In this document: positions 1 through 6,451 of the stretch, one piece after another
Position numbering within the stretch: the stretch's first letter is position 1
Layout of the letters: the number at the start of each line of letters is the position of its first letter
From: JALOAD01 sp023228995 [NCBI: Candidatus Muiribacterium halophilum]
GTDB taxonomy: Bacteria > Muiribacteriota > Muiribacteriia > Muiribacteriales
Assembly: GCA_023228995.1 (NCBI GenBank)
Contig: JALOAD010000065.1
Coordinates: forward strand, 1-17,325
DNA length: 17,325 nt
Direction: 5' to 3'
The notes under the pieces: model-generated
Told to the model about the DNA's origin: nothing
What the model saw: the letters and a program-made list of their open reading frames with translations, nothing else
The model's database searches: none
Made by a program: the position numbers and the translations under genes

Positions 1-50
1 TTGATTTTTTTCATTACAATAACGCAAAAAAATAATCATTCGGTACCATT
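1..50 (+). repeat. Direct repeat copy 1 (50 bp)
   Basis: This stretch matches 382-431 at 49 of 50 positions; the only difference is C at 47 against T at 428. It may extend further left beyond the window edge. The two copies start 381 bp apart and their right flanks differ completely, so this is a dispersed or duplicated element rather than a simple tandem repeat. Confidence 0.85.
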
Positions 51-263
51 CGATATTTTACATCCATATAAAATATCTCTTTACCTTCGTTCACTTATAA
101 TACATCCGTATATTATATGCTTCGCAATGTTCACTCAAGTTACCGAGTAGATTTTTTTTTGCTTTTGTTTATAGAAAATCCTTCATACTTTATTTTAATT
201 GAAAATTTTCTAACGAATTCTCGTTAAATCTGTTAATCCAACATGACTTTGTTTTTGTTACTA

Positions 264-280
264 ATGTCACAAAGTGACAT
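264..280. repeat. GTGACA inverted repeat
   Basis: Seven-base arms ATGTCAC (264-270) and GTGACAT (274-280) flank AAA. Two more TGTCAC words follow at 280-285 and 294-299. It could be a small hairpin or a cluster of protein-binding half-sites. Nothing in the sequence decides between these. Confidence 0.5.
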
Positions 281-345
281 GTCACGCTTTATCTGTCACA
301 GCTTCACAGTTTTTTCTTTTAATTCGACATTGGACATTAAAAATA

Positions 346-378
346 TGTCATCCCGGCATGATTCTGAGCCGGGATCTG
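346..378. repeat. REP-like palindrome (ATCCCGGC...GCCGGGAT)
   Basis: Perfect 8-base arms at 350-357 and 368-375 enclose a 10-base loop. Flanking TGTC and CTG make a unit resembling the short extragenic palindromes dispersed in many bacterial genomes. It is G+C-rich against a very AT-rich background. Read on the minus strand, it sits about 125 bases past the stop of the radical SAM gene and is followed by a T-rich stretch, so it could also stop that transcript. Its left arm and loop match the unit of the tandem array at 17007-17325. Confidence 0.75.
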
Positions 379-381
379 TTT

Positions 382-431
382 TTGATTTTTTTCATTACAA
401 TAACGCAAAAAAATAATCATTCGGTACTATT
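382..431 (+). repeat. Direct repeat copy 2 (50 bp)
   Basis: Second copy of the repeat at 1-50, with one mismatch. It starts three bases after the REP-like palindrome (346-378). If the same palindrome precedes copy 1 outside the window, the two form one composite dispersed element; that part is inference. Confidence 0.85.
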
Positions 432-476
432 TACAATTATTAATATAAAAATACCCAAAAAAGTGCACGAGAATTT

Positions 477-492
477 CCCCACCTTCCCCCCC
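477..492. other. C-rich tract just past the radical SAM stop codon
   Basis: Runs of four C (477-480) and seven C (486-492) with a CC between them lie within 25 bases of the minus-strand stop codon. On the transcript strand these read as G-runs. Such a tract is striking in this AT-rich sequence. It has too few clean runs for a canonical four-tract quadruplex. Confidence 0.4.
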
Positions 493-499
493 ATATTTT

Positions 500-3169
500 T
501 TAATAAAATATTTTTTTTATATAATATTTTATATATTTTTTATTTTGTTTTAATAAATGTAATTCAGTCTTTTTAAGAAGTGATTTTGCCCAAAAATCTT
601 GTTTGTTTTTTATCAAATTAAAGTAAAAATATGCTTTTTTGTAATTTTCATTATTTATATACCATGAAAATATTCTGTAATATCCTTTATCTTTAAATAA
701 ATCAATTTTTTCACATGCTAAAAGTAATCTTAAATATCTTAAATTATAAAGTGAAAAATCATATTCTAATATGTTTTTTTTTAATTCATTCCAATTAGTT
801 ATTATTTCAATATTTCTTCTAAAAAATTTGAATATTGTACTGTATTTTTTTTCCACAAAAAGATCATATATAACATTCCCAAGCATGATATCAACATCTT
901 TAATAGAAAATAATCTGAATTTTTCAATAAGTTTTAATAAATATACATAATCTTTATTTTTATAAATTTCCATTAATGAATTATGCACAGTTGGTGAAAT
1001 ATCAAAAACATTTTGTAATGAAAATGTATATATATTTTTAAGATATTGTTCAAATCCTTGATATTTTAATAATTTTACCAATCTATAATGAATAATTTTT
1101 TCTGATTCTTCTCCAACATTCATGTTAAATTTGTCTAAAACTTTGTAAAAAGTATAAAAATTCCAAGTTTGTGAAATATTAACTATTTTATAAAAAAGTG
1201 CTTCTTTAATTTCTTTTAAATCTAAAAAATCGCTCCATTCTGCAAAAAACATTATTATATCTCTATATTCTTCAATTTCTTCGATTTTATCAACTATATG
1301 AAAACAAATCGAACGATACAGTTCTCTATCAAGATCTGAATTATATATTATTTTACCTTTTAACAATCTTTCAAATACATTTTCAAGATATATTCTAATA
1401 TCAATGTCTTCAATATTACCTTCTGCATAATATCTTACAAGTTTTATATTTACTTTTACTGGCAAAATTCTTTTATTATTACTTTCCATAATTTTAAATA
1501 GAATTTCAGGAAAAAATTTTTCTGTAAAAAGTGAGTATTCATAATAAAAAAATATATTTTTTGTTTCACAAACCATGTCAAAAATATCTCTATCATCATA
1601 TCCAAATTTCAAACATTGATTAAAAACATCGCGGTAATATTCAATTCTATCAATTTCTTTTGATATACTACAAGCTTGTGATATGTTTCCTTCTCTTATT
1701 GCATTTTCAATTAATCTTTTTTTATCTGAAAATTCCCTTGAAAACAGTGCTGGGGAATTTATATTTGAACTTCCGAAAGTATAATATCTATCCCTTAATT
1801 TATCATAAGAAAATTTGTTTTCACAATAATAACATTTATCTGGAATATCTGAATAATCATTATTTAATAATTTTTCTCTAAATAAATGAAACTTTTCAAT
1901 TTTAATTTGGCATTCATCGCAACCAGTGTATAAAAATCCATCTTTAAAACTTGCATTTCTAAGCCATTGCACACAAAAATCAAATTCACCTTTTTTTTTG
2001 TCATTATAAAAACCATGATAAAAAGCATTTTTAAAATCTTTATTTGTTGAAAAAAGACTAGTTAGTTTATTTTTACTAAAATAAAAATCAACATCAGAAA
2101 TACAATTTTCTTCAAATGAAATATTATAAAAATCAAAACAAACTCCTTTTTCTAATCTATTTAAATACATTTCATAAGGAATTTTTGAATTAAAATAATT
2201 TTTTATCTCGTCAGCTTCCATAATCTCATAATTATGACAATTTCTACATAATCCAATTTGTTCAAACATTCCTTCAACATGATAAGCTTTAAATTTTTTT
2301 TCCTTATCATTCTCTAAATCGCCGATTTTTTTGTATTTATAATCAAATTTAGAATCACGACAACAAATTGTAACCCATTCATTATTAATAGATGGATTTA
2401 AAAACAAATATCTGCAAGCTTTCCTTCTATAAAAATCCTTACCTTTTTCAATATTATCCGATAATTTAATATTTATATCATTATCAAATCTTTTTACTTC
2501 TTCATCAAAAAGTTCTGAATCAATATAATTGCCGGAAAAATATCTTCTCAATGCTATTTGCACATTTTTTTCACTTTTATATTTATCTTCACAAATATCA
2601 TAATCAATATTGATATTATCAAGATAATTTTGCCAGAATTCTAAAAAACCTCTGATTTCATGAGAATTTTCAGGAATAACTAGAAATTGTACCGATAAAG
2701 ATAAATAATTTTTCAATTCATCAATTTCAACATAATTAATAAATAAATTTTTAACATTATTAATAAGATTTTCAAATAATTGCGAAGAAGTTATTTTTTT
2801 GTAAGTAATTGATGTTGCTGCATTAATTGATATTGTAATTCTAGTCTTGATTTTATATTTTAGAATTTTTTTGATAAAAATAAGCTGATTTTTTTCATCA
2901 AAAAGCGTACCATTACTTGTTAAAGTTACATATTTATTTTGAATTGAATCACATGAATATATTAACTCAAGAATATCTTCCCATTGAGGATGACAAAAAA
3001 ATTCACCTTCATTTACAATAGAAATTCCACTATAATCAGATAAATTTGAAATAATAGTTTTTATATCATTTAAATTTATAAATTTAACACTACATCTTCT
3101 GTCCCTAAAACAAAAAACACAGTCTAAATTACAATTATTTGTCGTATCAATCTGAAATATTCTGTTCAT
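500..3169 (-). CDS. Radical SAM/SPASM-like protein with long helical C-terminal region
   Basis: Residues 13-20 carry the radical SAM cluster motif CxxxCxxC (C13, C17, C20), which binds a 4Fe-4S cluster and S-adenosylmethionine. A GEP-like segment (EGEFFCHP, 54-61) and LTSNGT (83-88) follow, as in this superfamily. Cysteines C252, C269, C270, C308 and C311 look like a SPASM-type auxiliary-cluster domain. A second set, C417/C420 and C446/C449, could bind zinc or another cluster. From about residue 480 to 889 the protein is helix-rich with no recognised motif, perhaps solenoid repeats. Its 889 residues are roughly double a typical SPASM enzyme. The ATG has AAAGG five bases upstream and a promoter about 60 bases upstream. 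It stands alone, with no precursor peptide recognised nearby. The radical SAM assignment is firm; the substrate is unknown (a peptide or a sugar modification would be guesses). Confidence 0.85.
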   Translation of the reverse strand: MNRIFQIDTTNNCNLDCVFCFRDRRCSVKFINLNDIKTIISNLSDYSGISIVNEGEFFCHPQWEDILELIYSCDSIQNKYVTLTSNGTLFDEKNQLIFIKKILKYKIKTRITISINAATSITYKKITSSQLFENLINNVKNLFINYVEIDELKNYLSLSVQFLVIPENSHEIRGFLEFWQNYLDNINIDYDICEDKYKSEKNVQIALRRYFSGNYIDSELFDEEVKRFDNDINIKLSDNIEKGKDFYRRKACRYLFLNPSINNEWVTICCRDSKFDYKYKKIGDLENDKEKKFKAYHVEGMFEQIGLCRNCHNYEIMEADEIKNYFNSKIPYEMYLNRLEKGVCFDFYNISFEENCISDVDFYFSKNKLTSLFSTNKDFKNAFYHGFYNDKKKGEFDFCVQWLRNASFKDGFLYTGCDECQIKIEKFHLFREKLLNNDYSDIPDKCYYCENKFSYDKLRDRYYTFGSSNINSPALFSREFSDKKRLIENAIREGNISQACSISKEIDRIEYYRDVFNQCLKFGYDDRDIFDMVCETKNIFFYYEYSLFTEKFFPEILFKIMESNNKRILPVKVNIKLVRYYAEGNIEDIDIRIYLENVFERLLKGKIIYNSDLDRELYRSICFHIVDKIEEIEEYRDIIMFFAEWSDFLDLKEIKEALFYKIVNISQTWNFYTFYKVLDKFNMNVGEESEKIIHYRLVKLLKYQGFEQYLKNIYTFSLQNVFDISPTVHNSLMEIYKNKDYVYLLKLIEKFRLFSIKDVDIMLGNVIYDLFVEKKYSTIFKFFRRNIEIITNWNELKKNILEYDFSLYNLRYLRLLLACEKIDLFKDKGYYRIFSWYINNENYKKAYFYFNLIKNKQDFWAKSLLKKTELHLLKQNKKYIKYYIKKIFY

Positions 3170-3229
3170 TTAAACCTTTTATTGAAATCAATAATAAATG
3201 TAAAAAACTTTAACTATTTATTAAAATTG

Positions 3230-3258
3230 ATTATACAATAAATAGTAATAATAACCAA
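3230..3258 (-). promoter_or_regulatory. Promoter for the radical SAM gene
   Basis: On the minus strand, a perfect -10 box TATAAT (3235-3230) stands 17 bases from a weak -35, TTGGTT (3258-3253). Transcription would start near 3223 and give a leader of about 50 bases. The 13-base word around the -10 (TTTATTGTATAAT) is shared with the promoter of the opposite operon at 3571-3599. Confidence 0.5.
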
Positions 3259-3286
3259 AATAAAAAATGTTTTTTTATTTAATTTT

Positions 3287-3306
3287 ATAACTTTTGAAAA
3301 AGTTAT
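3287..3306. repeat. AT-rich palindrome ATAACTTTT-GA-AAAAGTTAT
   Basis: Perfect nine-base arms (3287-3295 and 3298-3306) surround GA. The AAAAGTTAT word recurs at 3324-3332 and, inverted, at 3504-3512, so four copies occupy about 225 bases. It may be an operator or part of a DnaA-type binding region. Confidence 0.5.
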
Positions 3307-3322
3307 TTAGAAACAAAAACTA

Positions 3323-3513
3323 AAAAAGTTATGCACATTACCAAATAAGATTTTGTATAAAATCGCTTTATTAAAAACATAATATCATTCTTTTATGATA
3401 TGTTTTAGCTTGCTATAATCAATGCATTTCAATTTGTCAGTTTTGTCGTTTTTTTAAAACGGCTTGAATACTGAATAGTTATTTTGCTTGTGTATAGATG
3501 TGCATAACTTTTT
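3323..3513. promoter_or_regulatory. DnaA-box-like cluster in a 16-bp inverted repeat
   Basis: A perfect 16-base inverted repeat has arms at 3323-3338 and 3498-3513. Each arm contains TTATGCACA (3329-3337; inverted 3499-3507), which fits the DnaA-box consensus TTATNCACA. A near-match, CTATACACA, lies inverted at 3489-3497, ten bases (one helical turn) from the neighbouring box. The surrounding sequence is AT-rich and non-coding. This could be a DnaA-bound promoter region or part of an origin. No dnaA, dnaN or gyrB lies in the window, and one more TTATGCACA occurs inside the radical SAM gene (981-989), so single matches are not rare here. Confidence 0.35.
3374..3406. repeat. Bulged hairpin
   Basis: Arms AAAACA (3374-3379) and TGTTTT (3401-3406), plus TATCAT (3383-3388) and ATGATA (3395-3400), pair with a three-base bulge on the left and a six-base loop. 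The stem is almost pure A/T and its function is unclear. Confidence 0.35.
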
Positions 3514-3570
3514 AAAAACAATATTTAAATACCATTTGATATAGACTTTTTAAATTATAAAAAGGAATTT

Positions 3571-3599
3571 ATGACATAATAATATTTTTATTGTATAAT
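3571..3599 (+). promoter_or_regulatory. Promoter for the kinase-thioredoxin-FmdE operon
   Basis: A -35 box ATGACA (5 of 6 to TTGACA, 3571-3576) and a perfect -10 TATAAT (3594-3599) are 17 bases apart. Transcription would start near 3606, about 50 bases ahead of the kinase ATG. This is the best sigma-70-type promoter seen in the window. Confidence 0.6.
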
Positions 3600-3654
3600 T
3601 TAATTTGAAAATAATTATATGGAGATTGTGGTTATTTTTTAACCTTTTTTTAAA

Positions 3655-4836
3655 ATGAAAAAAAACTTTGCAAATTATGAAATAAATATTTTCATCTTTA
3701 TTAATCTCATAGTTTTATTCGTTATATTATCTACTAATATTTTAACAGGTTTTAGTCAAATAAATTTTGCTAAACAACTTCTTGTAAATAATTTTAAAAA
3801 AACATTTATTAGAAATTCTTCTCCATTTAATAATATTAATAATAGAAAACAAAATAATATTTTTGATAATAACAGAAATAATAACAATGATATATATTTA
3901 GCTGGATCAAATGAATATATTAATTTTGAAAAACATAATAATGACATTCCTGAAATTGATATTAGTAAATTTATAGATTATATAAAGTTTAAAAAATTCA
4001 AATTTGTTTTATCAGGTTATTTATTTAATAAAAAACTAATTATTAATTTTGAACAACCAATATTTTTCTCACTTAAACCAAACTTTGTTTATTCTTTTGT
4101 TATTTTTTTATTATCAAATCTATTTATTTATCTAATTATTTTATATATAAGAAAAAAAGTTAATTCTCTCATGTTGCCAAATAAAAATAATGAAGATTAT
4201 AACAATTTATCAGCTTCTCTTGCACATGAATTAAAAAATCCTCTTGCTGGTATTTCTATGTTTATTGAATTGCTTGAAAGAAAAATAAAAAATGAACCTG
4301 AAACTGATTATATTGATAATATTAAAAAACAAATTAGAAATCTCAATAAAATCATTTCAAATTTCATTAATTATGCAAGACCTTTTAAAATAAATAAAAT
4401 CCAAAGTGATATTTCTCAGATTATTTCTGAAATTATCAACGATTACAAAAACGAAATTAGAGATATTTCAATTACAAAAGAAGTAATGAACGCTACAATA
4501 ATTAAAGGCGATAGTGTTTTACTTAAACAAGTTTTTTTAAATATATTTCTCAATGCAGTTGATGCTTTAGAAGGAATTAACCAAAAACACATTCATTTTT
4601 CAATATATAATCAAAACAACTATGTTATTATAGATATAAGCAATAACGGGAATTTAATTGAAGAACATGAAAAACAAAGAATATTTGACCCATTTTTTAC
4701 TAATAAAATTAAAGGAAGTGGTCTAGGACTTCCAATTTCTAAAAAAATAATTGAAGAACATGGTGGTAAGCTTTTATTGGCAGAAAATACAGAAAACAAC
4801 ACAGTTTTTAGAATTATTCTTAGGAGGGATACATGA
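3655..4836 (+). CDS. Membrane sensor histidine kinase
   Basis: This kinase senses a signal outside the inner membrane and autophosphorylates on histidine. A membrane helix lies at about 11-31, an Asn-rich periplasmic region at about 35-140 (no recognised sensor fold), and a second helix at about 144-165. The dimerisation/H-box is HELKNPL with H191. The ATPase domain has an N-box (FLNIFLNAVDAL, N300), an F-box (FDPFFT, 344-349) and a G2 box GSGLGL (354-359). The G1 box reads SNNGN instead of DxGxG, so it is somewhat degenerate. The arrangement resembles NtrB/AtoS-type kinases. No HAMP or PAS domain and no neighbouring response regulator are seen. The ATG has no clear ribosome binding site; the start is chosen because it gives a proper N-terminal helix and no longer frame exists. 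Its last bases overlap the next gene by four. Confidence 0.9.
   Translation: MKKNFANYEINIFIFINLIVLFVILSTNILTGFSQINFAKQLLVNNFKKTFIRNSSPFNNINNRKQNNIFDNNRNNNNDIYLAGSNEYINFEKHNNDIPEIDISKFIDYIKFKKFKFVLSGYLFNKKLIINFEQPIFFSLKPNFVYSFVIFLLSNLFIYLIILYIRKKVNSLMLPNKNNEDYNNLSASLAHELKNPLAGISMFIELLERKIKNEPETDYIDNIKKQIRNLNKIISNFINYARPFKINKIQSDISQIISEIINDYKNEIRDISITKEVMNATIIKGDSVLLKQVFLNIFLNAVDALEGINQKHIHFSIYNQNNYVIIDISNNGNLIEEHEKQRIFDPFFTNKIKGSGLGLPISKKIIEEHGGKLLLAENTENNTVFRIILRRDT
4822..4827 (+). promoter_or_regulatory. Strong ribosome binding site for the thioredoxin gene
   Basis: AGGAGG inside the last codons of the kinase gene, five bases ahead of the ATG at 4833. It fixes this start and supports translational coupling through the ATGA overlap. 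Confidence 0.85.
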
Positions 4837-5744
4837 AAAAATTTATTTTAACAATTACAATTTTAATGCTTTGTATTACATTTAATTCTTATTCATCAGA
4901 ATGGAATACTTCATTTTCCAAAAGTTTAAGAATTGCTCAACAAGAAAACAAAATGATAATACTTGATTTTTATACCAATTGGTGCGGTTGGTGTGTTAAG
5001 CTTTATGATGAAGTTTTCACAAAATCAAAATTCATTAATTTTGCAAAAAATGATTTTGTTCTTTTAAAGCTAAATGCTGATAAATACCCAAAATTAGTAG
5101 AACATTACAGAATATACAGTTATCCAACCGTTCTTATATTAAATAATAAAGGTGTTGAAATAGATAGAGTTTCTGGATATTTAGCAGAAGATAATTATAT
5201 AAAATATTTAAATGAAAAAGCATATTCAATTGGAAATTTTTATAATCTTAAAAGAATACTCAAAGAAACTAACAATGAAAACAGACATGTATTTTTTAAA
5301 TTAGGTGAAGCTTATTATGAAAGAAGATTATATAATGATGCTTATAAATGTTTTTTAAAATCTATTGATCTTGACCCAAATTATGGTGATTCTTATGTAT
5401 ATCTTGGTAATCTTTCCTATATTGATAAAAACCCTGAGAAAGCTGATTATTATTATGAATTAGCGAGAAAAAATGTTCCATCAAATAAAAATATCGATTT
5501 AGAAAAAGCCATGAACGCATATTACAACAAATATTTTGCTCGTTCTCTCTCTTGTTTTGATGATATATTAAAAAACAATAATCTTTCTGAAAACGAAACC
5601 AAAAATATAAAATACTATAGAATATTATGCAATATAAATTTGAATAACAATGTTCAAACGCTAAAACTTATAGAAGAACTTGAAAATGAATTTGCTGACA
5701 TGAAACCTTATACTAAAATACTTCGAGAAAATCTTAAAAAATAG
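4833..5744 (+). CDS. Secreted thioredoxin-fold protein with TPR domain
   Basis: A signal peptide (about 1-22: KK, hydrophobic core, then NSYSS before EW) suggests export; there is no lipobox. The thioredoxin fold covers about 24-130, with active-site WCGWC (C51, C54) and a cis-proline loop SYPT (P98). It resembles the thioredoxin-like family seen at the DsbD C-terminus and in single-domain periplasmic reductases. Residues about 152-215 look like two TPR units, followed by further helices to 303. The protein probably handles disulfides or delivers reducing power to a partner held by the TPRs in the periplasm. Translation is coupled to the kinase gene by a four-base overlap, so the two may share one redox-related task. 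The partner and substrate are unknown. Confidence 0.85.
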   Translation: MKKFILTITILMLCITFNSYSSEWNTSFSKSLRIAQQENKMIILDFYTNWCGWCVKLYDEVFTKSKFINFAKNDFVLLKLNADKYPKLVEHYRIYSYPTVLILNNKGVEIDRVSGYLAEDNYIKYLNEKAYSIGNFYNLKRILKETNNENRHVFFKLGEAYYERRLYNDAYKCFLKSIDLDPNYGDSYVYLGNLSYIDKNPEKADYYYELARKNVPSNKNIDLEKAMNAYYNKYFARSLSCFDDILKNNNLSENETKNIKYYRILCNINLNNNVQTLKLIEELENEFADMKPYTKILRENLKK

Positions 5745-5771
5745 ATTTTCCAACAAAAAATGGAGGATTAA

Positions 5772-6380
5772 ATGGGAGAAATCAAAAACTGGGATTTTGA
5801 ATTAAATGATGAAATTATAAAATTAGCTTTACATTTTCATTCTAAACCAAGTCCAGGAACTTATGTAGGTGTTTATTTGCTCAAATATCTTGTAAGTAAT
5901 CTTGGTGAAGTTGAGGGAAAACTCCATGTAATCACAGAAACCGAAGGCTGTTTTATAGATGTAGTTCAATGTATTTTACAAAGAACAATGGGAAATAGAT
6001 ATCTTAGAGTAGAAAAAACTGGATTTATCGCTTATACTGGTTATGGTAGAGATAATCCTGATAAAGCCTTGAGAGTATTTATTAATTTAAGCAAAGTTGA
6101 TAAACAAAAATATCCTAATCTATACGGTTTTTTTACAGGCTCAAGACCTCATGATAAATATGATAGAACAACTCTTAATCAATGGACAATTGATGAATTT
6201 TTAAAAGTTGGTTTTGATATTTTTGACAAAGAATGGGTTAAAATAACTGGCATTAAATATAAAAAAGACAGAAAAAACATTATTGTTTGTGAAAAATGTG
6301 GTCAATCCTTTACTTCATGGGAAAAAGATAGTTTGTGCACACAATGTAATAATAAAGATTTATATTATCAAAAGATTTAA
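5772..6380 (+). CDS. FmdE-like protein with C-terminal zinc ribbon
   Basis: Residues about 10-110 match the FmdE family (named after formylmethanofuran dehydrogenase subunit E, but widespread in bacteria without that pathway): an HFHSKPSPG segment (21-29), then ETEGC (56-60) and DVVQ (63-66), and a GKALRV-like DKALRV (97-102). The family's usual HxHxCPG here has Ser27 in the Cys position, so metal binding at that site may be altered. The C-terminus has CxxC-x12-CxxC (C173, C176, C189, C192), a zinc-ribbon also seen in other FmdE proteins. GGAGG lies five bases ahead of the ATG. The gene is 27 bases after the thioredoxin gene and ends the operon. Its function is not known: a metal or molybdopterin-related role is the family association, not something shown here. 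Confidence 0.8.
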   Translation: MGEIKNWDFELNDEIIKLALHFHSKPSPGTYVGVYLLKYLVSNLGEVEGKLHVITETEGCFIDVVQCILQRTMGNRYLRVEKTGFIAYTGYGRDNPDKALRVFINLSKVDKQKYPNLYGFFTGSRPHDKYDRTTLNQWTIDEFLKVGFDIFDKEWVKITGIKYKKDRKNIIVCEKCGQSFTSWEKDSLCTQCNNKDLYYQKI

Positions 6381-6408
6381 AAAAACTTAAATTTCATAAA
6401 AAAAAAAA

Positions 6409-6428
6409 TCCGGGATGTTAATCCCGGA
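6409..6428. terminator. Bidirectional intrinsic terminator
   Basis: A perfect eight-base stem TCCGGGAT/ATCCCGGA with a four-base loop sits between convergent genes. On the minus strand it is followed by a run of about twelve T, so it should strongly stop clpB. On the plus strand only ACTTTTAT follows, giving a weaker stop for the FmdE operon. Its CCGGGAT core is the same as in the REP-like palindrome at 346-378. Confidence 0.85.
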
Positions 6429-6451
6429 CTTTTATGATACGCATCCTATTA

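Larger units (their letters stand above)
1..499. other. Repeat-rich non-coding region
   Basis: No credible gene lies here. An open frame on the plus strand (274-576) runs across the palindrome, one direct-repeat copy and the 3' end of the next gene, and looks like chance. The stretch holds two copies of a 50-bp direct repeat, a REP-like palindrome, a GTGACA hairpin and a C-rich tract, described separately. Positions 60-145 contain recurring TTCG...TCACT words (86-95 and 121-135) that also appear in the spacer near 13500. The region lies downstream of the minus-strand radical SAM gene, so its hairpins may act in that gene's 3' end. Confidence 0.6.
3170..3654. other. Divergent intergenic spacer with nested repeats
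   Basis: This 485-bp non-coding stretch lies between divergent genes. A promoter faces left at 3230-3258 and another faces right at 3571-3599. The roughly 310 bases between them hold a 20-bp palindrome (3287-3306), a 16-bp inverted repeat with arms 3323-3338 and 3498-3513 containing TTATGCACA, a bulged hairpin (3374-3406) and an extended -10-like word, TGCTATAAT (3411-3419). A seven-codon open frame (3619-3642) just before the kinase gene has no ribosome binding site and is probably not meaningful. Confidence 0.7.

Noticed and set aside
274-576. Open frame of 100 codons on the plus strand
   Set aside because: It runs across the palindrome and one direct-repeat copy and overlaps the 3' end of the radical SAM gene on the other strand; no ribosome binding site and no protein-like pattern.
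3619-3642. Seven-codon leader peptide ahead of the kinase gene
   Set aside because: It has no ribosome binding site and no codon bias or attenuator-like hairpin after it, so it is probably chance.
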